Below, piece by piece: positions 27,227-33,801 of a DNA stretch of 33,801 nucleotides. Made by a program: the position numbers and the translations under genes. Position 1 is the first letter of the stretch, and each line of letters opens with the position of its first letter. Where the stretch lies: contig JAIEQK010000096.1 in the NCBI GenBank assembly GCA_019747795.1, positions 1 to 33,801 of the forward strand, given 5' to 3'. This stretch comes from Gammaproteobacteria bacterium. GTDB lineage: Bacteria > Pseudomonadota > Gammaproteobacteria > Ga0077536. The notes under the pieces were generated by a model. It searched no databases, was not told where the DNA came from, and was given only the letters and a program-made list of their open reading frames with translations.

Positions 27227-28525
27227 ATGACGCGGCGCCTGTGCGCTCACCTCGCTCACACGCTCGATGGTACCCGCTTGATTTCGCGATTCTGGAGCCG
27301 CCGCCACGAGCCGTGGGTCATGCTGTGGCCCCTCGCCTTCGCGCAGATGGTGTCGTGGGGCACGATGTACTACGGCTTCTCGCTCTTCGCAGGCCCCATG
27401 CACAGCGAGCTGGGCTGGTCGGCGGCCACCATGAACACCGCGCTCAGCTGTGGCTTCCTCATGATCGCGCTGGTGGCCTACCCGGTGGGCGGCGCACTCG
27501 ATCGCCATGGTGGGCGCGCGCTGATGACCATCGGCTCGCTGGGCGGCGGCTGCCTGCTGCTGGCCTGGGCGCGGGTCGAGACGCTGCCGCAGTTCTTCGT
27601 GATGTGGCTGACGCTCGGCGTGTGCATGGGCTGCTGCCTGATGGAGCCGCTGATGGCGGTCATCACGCAGAACTTCGGGCGCGAGGCCCGGCGCGGCATC
27701 ATCGCCACGACCATGGTCACGGGCCTGTCGGGCACCGTGTTCGTACCGCTCATCGGCCACTTGGTGGAGATCGCGGGCTGGCGCAACACGCTCGTCGCGC
27801 TCGGCGCGATGAATCTCTTGTTCTGCGCGCCGGTGCACTGGCTGTGCATTCCGGACCGCCGCGGCGCGCTGCGCCGCGGCCATCCCATCGACCGCATGCG
27901 CGCGCGCATCATCATGCGCCGGCGACTGCGCAACCCGGTGTTCTGGGGCCTGGCGCTCTGGTACACCTCCTACAGTCTCACGGCCTCGAGTCTCATCTTC
28001 CAGTTCGTGCCGCTGCTGCGCGCCGAGGGCGTGGCCGACCGAGTGATCTTCGCGGCGTTCGCGCTCATCGGACCGGTACAGGTTGTCGCGCGCCTGGTGA
28101 TCGTCACGCTGGTGCGCAATGCCTCGACCGCACGTCTGGGGGCCTTCACCACCGCGCTCTCGCCGCTCGCGGTGCTGGTGCTGATGCTCGCACCGCGCGA
28201 AGCGGGCTGGCTCTACGCCTTTGCCGCCTGTTTCGCCACCGGGCATGGCATCACCACCATCCTGCGCGGCGTGGCGCCCATCGAATGGCTGGGCAGCGAG
28301 CACTACGCGCGCACCATGGGCGCGATTGCACTGCCGATGTCGATCGCCATGGCCGTGGCGCCGTCTCTGACCGCTCATGTGTGGGACGCCACCGGCAGCA
28401 GCCGCGTGATGCTGGCGGTGGTGTTCGCCGGCGCCCTGGCCGGCACCGTCGGCTACTGGGTGGCGGTGACGGCGCGCCGGGGCGGCCGTCGCGCGCGTCC
28501 GTCGGCGTCGGTCTCGGGCCCTTGA
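27227..28525 (+). CDS. MFS transporter
   Basis: A 432-residue major facilitator with about 12 membrane helices. Helix 1 is WVMLWPLAFAQMVSWGTMYY; the loop 2-3 signature is YPVGGALDRHGGRALMTIG, with the conserved Asp-Arg-x-Gly-x-Arg pattern; a central cytoplasmic Arg-rich loop (DRRGALRRGHPIDRMRARI) divides the two halves. Helix 1 carries the GxxxYYxxSLF pattern of the monocarboxylate-porter-like branch (compare YGFSLFAGPMHSELGWS). The substrate is not predictable. GAGGA lies 12 nt before the ATG. It is divergent from the SDR gene and ends 100 bp before lon. Confidence 0.88.
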   Translation: MTRRLCAHLAHTLDGTRLISRFWSRRHEPWVMLWPLAFAQMVSWGTMYYGFSLFAGPMHSELGWSAATMNTALSCGFLMIALVAYPVGGALDRHGGRALMTIGSLGGGCLLLAWARVETLPQFFVMWLTLGVCMGCCLMEPLMAVITQNFGREARRGIIATTMVTGLSGTVFVPLIGHLVEIAGWRNTLVALGAMNLLFCAPVHWLCIPDRRGALRRGHPIDRMRARIIMRRRLRNPVFWGLALWYTSYSLTASSLIFQFVPLLRAEGVADRVIFAAFALIGPVQVVARLVIVTLVRNASTARLGAFTTALSPLAVLVLMLAPREAGWLYAFAACFATGHGITTILRGVAPIEWLGSEHYARTMGAIALPMSIAMAVAPSLTAHVWDATGSSRVMLAVVFAGALAGTVGYWVAVTARRGGRRARPSASVSGP

Positions 28526-28625
28526 AGGTCCGAACGCGCGTCTCCATGTAGCTTCGCGGAGCGCACATGCATCGAGGCGTCCCGCCTCGGTTCACCGACC
28601 GCCGCGCCCGCGGAGGAAGCTTTAC

Positions 28626-31049
28626 ATGTTCGAGTTCTGCCCCCGTTCCCAGTCGCTGTTGTCGGACGACGAGGAAGACATGGCCGCGCCGGCTGCCGCA
28701 CCGAAGTCGCCCGGCGACACCTTGAAGCCACTGCCCGAGGACGCGCTCATCCTGCTGCCGGTGCGCAACCTCGTGCTGTTCCCTGGTACCGCTTCGCCGC
28801 TCACCATCGGCCGCGCGAGTTCGGTGGCGGCCGCCCGCGCGGCGGCCCAGGAGGAACGCGCGGTCGGCCTGCTGCTGCAGCGCGATCCCGCGCAGAGCGA
28901 CGTGCAGCCGGACGACCTGCATTGGGTCGGGACGACCGCGCGCATCCTGCGCTACGTCGCCGCCCAGGGTGGCGCGCAGCATCTGGTCGTGCAGGGCGAA
29001 CGCCGCTTCCGTGTGCTGGAGTTCCTCGAGGGTTGGCCGTTCCTGGTCGCGCGGGTTGCGTATGTCGAGCCCGGCGAAGCGCGCACACAAGCCATCGAGG
29101 CGCGCCTTCTGCAGCTGAAGCAGCGTGCCGGCGAGGCCATCCGCCTGTTACCCAATGCACCGGACGACCTGATGGCGGTGGTGCAGAACATGCAGTCCGC
29201 AGCCGCCCTCGCCGACATGGTAGCGAGCTTCCTCGATGTCCCGAACGAGGAGAAGCAGGCCATCCTCGAGACCTTCGACCTGGCCGCCCGCCTCGACCGG
29301 GTCCTCGCCGCGCTGTCGGCGCGCGTGGAGGTGCTGCGGCTTTCCAAGGAGATCGGCGACAAGACCCGCCAGGAGTTCGATCAGCGCCAGCGCGAGCACG
29401 TGTTGCGCGAGCAGTTGCGCCAGATCCAGAAGGAACTGAACCAGGGCGAAGACGGCGCCAGTGAGTTGGACGCGCTGCGCGCGAGCCTGGAAGGCGCGGG
29501 CATGCCGCCGGAAGTGCTTGCCCATGCGACGAAGGAGCTGCGTCGTCTCGAACGCATGGGCGAGAGCTCGGGCGAGGCGTCGATGGTGCGCAGCTACCTG
29601 GAGCTGCTCGGCGAGCTGCCCTGGCGCGAACCCGCGTCGGCCCCCATCGACATCGGCGCGGCGCGGCGCATCCTCGACGAGGACCATTTCGGCCTCGACA
29701 AGATCAAGCGGCGCATTCTCGAGTTCCTGGCGGTGCGCAAGCTGAATCCGGCGGGTCGCGCCCCGATCCTCTGCTTCGTAGGCCCGCCTGGCGTGGGCAA
29801 GACATCGCTTGGCCAGTCGATCGCGCGCGCGACCGGTCGACCGTTTCAGCGCGTGCCGCTGGGCGGCGTGCACGACGAAGCCGAGATCCGCGGCCACCGC
29901 CGCACCTACATCGGTGCCCTGCCCGGCAACATCGTGCAGGCGGTGAAGCGCGCGGGTGCGCGCGACGCCGTGCTGCTGTTCGACGAAGTGGACAAGCTCG
30001 GCCAGGGCGGCTTTCACGGCGATCCCGCGGCGGCGCTGCTAGAAGTGCTCGATCCGGCGCAGAACGACAAGTTCCGCGACAACTATCTCGGCGTGGACTT
30101 CGATCTGTCCAAGCTGCTGTTCATTGCGACCGCCAATCAACTCGATGCGATTCCGGCCCCGCTGCGCGATCGCATGGAGGTGATCCAACTGCCGGGTTAC
30201 ACGCAGGCGGAGAAGCTCGAGATCGCTCGCCGCCACCTGCTGCCGCGCCAGCGCGAGAACTGCGGGCTCGGCGCTGACCAGGTGAGCGTGCCCGACGCGG
30301 CCCTCGAGCGACTGGTGGCCGAATACACCCGCGAGGCGGGCGTGCGCAACCTCGAGCGCGAGATAGGCGCCGTACTGCGTCACTGCGCGATGCGGGTGGC
30401 CGAAGGCGAGAGCGGCCCTCTGGAAGTGGAAGCCCAAGCGCTCGAGGCCATCCTCGGCGCACCGCGCTTCGACAACGAAGTGGCGCTGCGCGCCGGTCAG
30501 CCGGGGGTCGCCACGGGCCTGGCCTGGACGCCGGTGGGGGGCGACATCCTCTTCATCGAGGCGAACCAGGTGCCGGGCAGCGGCAAGCTGATCCTCACCG
30601 GACAGCTCGGCGAAGTGATGAAGGAGTCCGCCCAGGCGGCGCTGACCCTGGTCAAGACCCATCTCGAGCGCCGCCTCGACGAAGTCGATCTGCATGTGCA
30701 CGTGCCGGCCGGCGCGACGCCCAAGGACGGCCCCAGCGCGGGCGTGGCCATCTATCTCGCCCTGCGGTCCCTGCTGACCGGTGTGGCGGTGCGGAACGAT
30801 GTGGCGATGACCGGGGAGATCTCGCTGCGTGGACTCGTGCTGCCGATCGGCGGCGTGAAGGAGAAGGTGCTGGCCGCGCTCCGCGCCGGCATCACCACCG
30901 TGCTCCTGCCGACGCGTAACCGGAAGGACCTGGAGGAAGTGCCCGCCGAGGCGCGGGACAAGCTCCGCGTCGAGTTCGTGAGCACGCTGGAGGACGCCGC
31001 CCGACTTGCGCTCGACGCTGAGCCGGGCACGAGCGCGCGCGCGGCGTGA
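28626..31049 (+). CDS. lon: ATP-dependent protease Lon (LonA)
   Basis: The 807-residue protein has the LonA order: N-terminal substrate domain (LILLPVRNLVLFPG from about 42), helical linker (REQLRQIQKELNQGEDG), AAA+ module with Walker A GPPGVGKT (about 386) and Walker B LLFDEVDK (about 450), and a C-terminal Ser/Lys protease domain with Ser704 (KDGPSAGVA) and Lys747 (IGGVKEKVLAA), in the E. coli 679/722 spacing. It degrades misfolded and regulatory proteins in the cytoplasm. One small oddity is LGGVHDEAEIRG, with His where Arg is usual. The first 40 residues are acidic then Ala/Pro-rich. GGAGGAAG lies 9 nt before the ATG. It is not next to clpX, the common lon neighbour. Confidence 0.95.
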   Translation: MFEFCPRSQSLLSDDEEDMAAPAAAPKSPGDTLKPLPEDALILLPVRNLVLFPGTASPLTIGRASSVAAARAAAQEERAVGLLLQRDPAQSDVQPDDLHWVGTTARILRYVAAQGGAQHLVVQGERRFRVLEFLEGWPFLVARVAYVEPGEARTQAIEARLLQLKQRAGEAIRLLPNAPDDLMAVVQNMQSAAALADMVASFLDVPNEEKQAILETFDLAARLDRVLAALSARVEVLRLSKEIGDKTRQEFDQRQREHVLREQLRQIQKELNQGEDGASELDALRASLEGAGMPPEVLAHATKELRRLERMGESSGEASMVRSYLELLGELPWREPASAPIDIGAARRILDEDHFGLDKIKRRILEFLAVRKLNPAGRAPILCFVGPPGVGKTSLGQSIARATGRPFQRVPLGGVHDEAEIRGHRRTYIGALPGNIVQAVKRAGARDAVLLFDEVDKLGQGGFHGDPAAALLEVLDPAQNDKFRDNYLGVDFDLSKLLFIATANQLDAIPAPLRDRMEVIQLPGYTQAEKLEIARRHLLPRQRENCGLGADQVSVPDAALERLVAEYTREAGVRNLEREIGAVLRHCAMRVAEGESGPLEVEAQALEAILGAPRFDNEVALRAGQPGVATGLAWTPVGGDILFIEANQVPGSGKLILTGQLGEVMKESAQAALTLVKTHLERRLDEVDLHVHVPAGATPKDGPSAGVAIYLALRSLLTGVAVRNDVAMTGEISLRGLVLPIGGVKEKVLAALRAGITTVLLPTRNRKDLEEVPAEARDKLRVEFVSTLEDAARLALDAEPGTSARAA

Positions 31050-31054
31050 GCAAG

Positions 31055-31084
31055 GCCGCGCGCCGCGGTGACGCGGCGCGCGGC
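31055..31084 (+). terminator. Perfect GC hairpin at the end of lon
   Basis: GCCGCGCGCCGC (31055-31066) pairs with GCGGCGCGCGGC (31073-31084) around a 6-nt loop, 6 bp after the lon stop. No T-run follows. It separates lon from the sigma-28-like promoter 6 bp further on. Confidence 0.6.
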
Positions 31085-31089
31085 GCCCC

Positions 31090-31117
31090 TCAAGCCCACG
31101 CCGCGGTCCGCCGCTAA
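31090..31117 (+). promoter_or_regulatory. Candidate sigma-28 (FliA) promoter for the DUF1631 gene
   Basis: TCAAG (31090-31094), 15 bp, then GCCGCTAA (31110-31117). Boxes and spacing are identical to those before cheY at 7317-7344, and both are preceded by CC. Transcription from here would give a leader of about 185 nt to the ATG at 31310. The rest of the 31118-31309 gap shows no other feature. It is a motif match by eye. Confidence 0.45.
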
Positions 31118-31309
31118 ACCTCTTCGCCGAACGCCACACCCGGTGGCGGCCCCTTTCGGCGGTCAAACCTGCAGACGACGTCGCACTTTTCGAGACTCCA
31201 GAGTGACCGCGTTCACAAGCGGCGTGGTCGCGGCGTCCCGCACCTTCAGATCCGCGCGGCCACGGCCGATGCAACCGGAGACCGATAAAGAGATAGCGGG
31301 GAATCCGCC

Positions 31310-33801
31310 ATGGCTACCGCCACCGTCACGCCCATCGTCCCGACCAAGACCAAGCTGCTCATGGACGAGTGTCAGCGCCTGGCGACCCAGAAACTGCCGG
31401 AGATCCTGAAGCTGGTTCTGACCGACGCGGACGACGTGCTGTTCAAGTTCGCGAACGGCGCGGACAACTCCCGCCGCCAGAACGCATTCTTCGACGCGAT
31501 GCGCGAACTGCGGCTGCGCCGCGGCGAAGTGGAGGAACGCTTCGCGGCCGGGGTGCGCAGGCGGCTGGTCGAGGCCGCCGAGACCACGCCGGCCACGACC
31601 GGCGCCCTCTCCACGTCGTTCGAAGGCGAATTGACCCTGCTCGGGCTGGACGAAGTCGAGGAGAAGCTCGCCATCACCAACTTCGTTGCCAGCGCCCGTC
31701 AGCGCTGTTCGCGCGAACTGCTGGGCGTCGAGCAGCGCCTTGCGGTGTTGCTGAAACAACCCAAGCTCAATGACGAGACCAATCCGCTCGGACCGCAGGC
31801 CCTGGGTGACGAACTGATGCAGGCCTGCGCGGTGCTGACCGCCGACATCGAGACCAAGATCACGCTCTACAAGCTCTTCGACCGCATCGCGACACCGGCG
31901 CTGCTCAACTTCTACGCGGAGCTGAACCAGCTGCTGGTCAAGGGCGGCGTGCTGCCGACCCTCAATGCCACGGCGCCCCATGCCGCGCCGTCGCGCCGTA
32001 CGCGGGTCATCATCGAGAGCGACGGTGAGCAGGTGGAGGCGAGCGGTGACGACGTGTTCTCCACGCTCACGTCCCTCATGCAGACCCACCAGAGCCGTGG
32101 CGGCGCGCCGCTGGCGGTGAGCGGCGGTCCACAGCCCTCGATAGTCACGGTGGGCCAAGGCGCGCCGGGCCTGCCGGGGCTGGGCGGCGTGGCGGGCGGC
32201 ATGGGCGGATTCGGTCTGCCCGGCGCCGGCGGCTTCGGCGCGATGCCCTCTGGCGCGGGCGGTGCCGGCGGACTCGGCGGCGCCGGTGGCTTCCCCGCCA
32301 TCGCGTTCGACGATGCGGGCGGTGGCTTCGCCAGCGTGCCCATGCTGGTCCAGTCGCTGACCGATCTGCAGCGCGGAGAAGGTCCGTGGGTGAACGCGGC
32401 CACAGGCGGCGTCGCGAGTGGCGTGCCCGGTGCCGCGCCGGTCAACGTGCTGCGTGGGCTGCGCGCCAGCGGCGCGGTGGGCCAGCTCGCGCCGGCGCAG
32501 GACATGACGCTCGAAATCGTCTCCCTGCTGTTCGATTACATCATGCAGGACCGCTCGATTCCCGATGCGCTGAAGGCGCTCATCGGCCGGCTGCAGATCC
32601 CGATGCTCAAGGTCGCGCTGCTCGAACGCGAGCTCTTCTCCCACAAGAACCACCCGGCGCGTCGCCTGCTCGACACCTTCGCGCGCGCGGCGGTCGGCTG
32701 GTACGAAGGGCTCCGCCAGTCCGATGCGCTCTACGACAAGATGGAGCAGGCGGTCGAGCGCATCGTCGTCGAGTTCGAACAGGACGTCGGTCTGTTCGAA
32801 CTGGTGCTGGAGGACTTCAATGCCTTCATCGAGTTCGAGACGCGTCGCGCCGACGACAAGGTGGCGAAGTCCTCGCGCTCGCTGCGCACTCGTGAGCAGA
32901 TCGTGCTTGCCAAGATGGCGGTCGACGATGAGCTGCGCGCGCGGCTGAAGGGCTTCGATGTACGGGAGTTCGTACAGGATTTCCTGCTCGACTACTGGCG
33001 CCAGCTGCTGATCATCACGCACGTCGAGCAGGGCGTGGACAGCGACGCCTGGCGAGAAGAGTGGCAGGCGGTCGACGACCTGGTGTGGTCGGTCCAGCCG
33101 AAGAATACGCCCGAGGACCGCAAGGCGCTGTCCGCGCGACTGCCGACGATGCTGAAGTGCATCAAGCGCGGCATGGTGACGCTGGAAATGCCGCCGCCGG
33201 AGTGTTCCAAGTTCCTGAGCATGCTTGCCAGCCTCCACGTGGTGGCGATCAAGAACATCGAGGAGTCGAGCATCGCGGCCCGCAAGCTCGCCGCCGCGCC
33301 CGATCCGACCGCGCCTGCCGCCGGTCGCCGCGCCGACGTGGATGACCCGACCAGCGATGCCTTCGTCAAGCGCGGATTGGCGCGCATCTTCGAGCGCAAG
33401 GTCGGAGAGCCGCTCGAACTCGACATCGACTTCTCGGCGTTCGAAGCCGCACCCGCGGCTGCGGAGACTCGAATCGACGAGACACCGCGCGCGGCGCGGG
33501 ACACCGCCCCGCTCGACGAAGCGGCGCTGGAACGCTACGTAGAGGAGATCACCACGCTCGATCTCGGCGACTGGATGGAGTTCACCGACGATGAGGGCGG
33601 TGCGGTGCGCGGTCGCTTCACCTGGATCGCCCCGACCACCGGGCGCTACCTATTCACCAATCGCCAGGGCGAGGTGATGCGCGAGGCCACCCTGGTGGAA
33701 CTCGCCACTGCCCTCGCCCGCCAGCAGGCGAGCATCATTCGCGCTGAGTCCGATCCGCTGTTCGACCGGGTGCTCGCCGAACTCATCGACAAGCTCGAAG
33801 C
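31310..33801 (+). CDS. DUF1631 family protein, partial at right edge
   Basis: 830 codons are present and the frame is still open at the window edge. The DUF1631 core is clear in LEIVSLLFDYIMQDRSIPDA, LIGRLQIPMLKVALLERELF and KNHPARRLLDTFARAAVGW (about 405-465). Before it is a flexible Gly-rich linker (about 282-335) made of GG/GAGG units. Near the right edge, TTLDLGDWMEFTDDEGGAVR and WIAPTTGRYLFTNRQG resemble the small beta-barrel, PilZ-like end found in this family. It is likely cytoplasmic, since no signal or membrane segment is seen. Function is not established; databases sometimes label it a thymidine phosphorylase, which the sequence does not support. GGGGA precedes the ATG at 31310. A sigma-28-like promoter lies upstream. 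Confidence 0.88.
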   Translation, partial: MATATVTPIVPTKTKLLMDECQRLATQKLPEILKLVLTDADDVLFKFANGADNSRRQNAFFDAMRELRLRRGEVEERFAAGVRRRLVEAAETTPATTGALSTSFEGELTLLGLDEVEEKLAITNFVASARQRCSRELLGVEQRLAVLLKQPKLNDETNPLGPQALGDELMQACAVLTADIETKITLYKLFDRIATPALLNFYAELNQLLVKGGVLPTLNATAPHAAPSRRTRVIIESDGEQVEASGDDVFSTLTSLMQTHQSRGGAPLAVSGGPQPSIVTVGQGAPGLPGLGGVAGGMGGFGLPGAGGFGAMPSGAGGAGGLGGAGGFPAIAFDDAGGGFASVPMLVQSLTDLQRGEGPWVNAATGGVASGVPGAAPVNVLRGLRASGAVGQLAPAQDMTLEIVSLLFDYIMQDRSIPDALKALIGRLQIPMLKVALLERELFSHKNHPARRLLDTFARAAVGWYEGLRQSDALYDKMEQAVERIVVEFEQDVGLFELVLEDFNAFIEFETRRADDKVAKSSRSLRTREQIVLAKMAVDDELRARLKGFDVREFVQDFLLDYWRQLLIITHVEQGVDSDAWREEWQAVDDLVWSVQPKNTPEDRKALSARLPTMLKCIKRGMVTLEMPPPECSKFLSMLASLHVVAIKNIEESSIAARKLAAAPDPTAPAAGRRADVDDPTSDAFVKRGLARIFERKVGEPLELDIDFSAFEAAPAAAETRIDETPRAARDTAPLDEAALERYVEEITTLDLGDWMEFTDDEGGAVRGRFTWIAPTTGRYLFTNRQGEVMREATLVELATALARQQASIIRAESDPLFDRVLAELIDKLE

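Noticed and set aside
27157-28551. 464-codon frame overlapping the MFS gene on the same strand
   Set aside because: The overlapping +1 frame is Arg/His/Ala-rich without membrane segments, while the 27227 frame gives a coherent 12-helix transporter.
32155-32310. Gly-rich tract in the DUF1631 gene as a tandem repeat or frameshift region
   Set aside because: The frame is continuous and the units are irregular; Gly-rich linkers are ordinary before the DUF1631 core.

Overview
The window is dense, very GC-rich bacterial chromosome (roughly two thirds G+C by eye). The gene content (acetate permease ActP with YjcH, BtuB behind a cobalamin riboswitch, a DadA-type dehydrogenase, a DUF1631 protein, GTAG-type REP palindromes and a full CheYAW-MCP-RDB set) points to a gammaproteobacterium, possibly near Xanthomonadales or Nevskiales. 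That placement is inference from gene content. I saw no tRNA, rRNA, CRISPR array, insertion sequence or prophage gene.

Layout. 1-4338 (minus strand): the start of a CoA-binding ligase-type gene cut by the left edge, a REP/REPIN-like patch that includes a duplicated copy of a neighbouring gene's 3' end, a YbhB-type PEBP protein, actP, yjcH and a short MetE-like zinc methyltransferase. 4512-19061 (plus strand): a sensory island with a hybrid histidine kinase (HK-REC-REC-Hpt), cheY, cheA, cheW, a soluble PAS-type chemoreceptor, a STAS protein, cheR, cheD, cheB, a membrane receptor-like protein with a CheZ-like DxxxQ motif, a second STAS protein and a REC-PP2C protein with an eroded GHKL kinase domain. 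19087-25231 (minus): an SMP-30 lactonase-type protein, a small zinc-ribbon protein, a nitroreductase, a DadA-type dehydrogenase, btuB with its riboswitch, and an HU-family protein. 25552-27154 (minus): a sirtuin and a short-chain dehydrogenase, divergent from an MFS transporter. 28626-33801 (plus): Lon protease and a DUF1631 protein that runs off the right edge.

How it may work together. The soluble receptor, CheW and CheA would form a cytoplasmic array. CheR, CheB and CheD adapt it, and the receptor ends in a CheR/CheB-tether-like pentapeptide (VWEEF). CheY is the output. No ordinary cheZ is present, but the membrane protein after cheB carries the D-x3-Q arrangement used by CheZ, which makes it a candidate CheY-P phosphatase. 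The last two genes resemble HsbA/HsbR (Pseudomonas) and CrsA/CrsR (Shewanella) partner-switching pairs. Here the kinase half has lost its N, G1 and G2 boxes while the STAS partner keeps its phosphorylatable Ser. The other STAS protein has Ala at that position. The island therefore looks like a chemosensory array joined to a modified partner switch; this is the most unusual part of the window. Identical sigma-28-like boxes (TCAAG-N15-GCCGCTAA) precede both cheY and the distant DUF1631 gene and may place them in one motility regulon.
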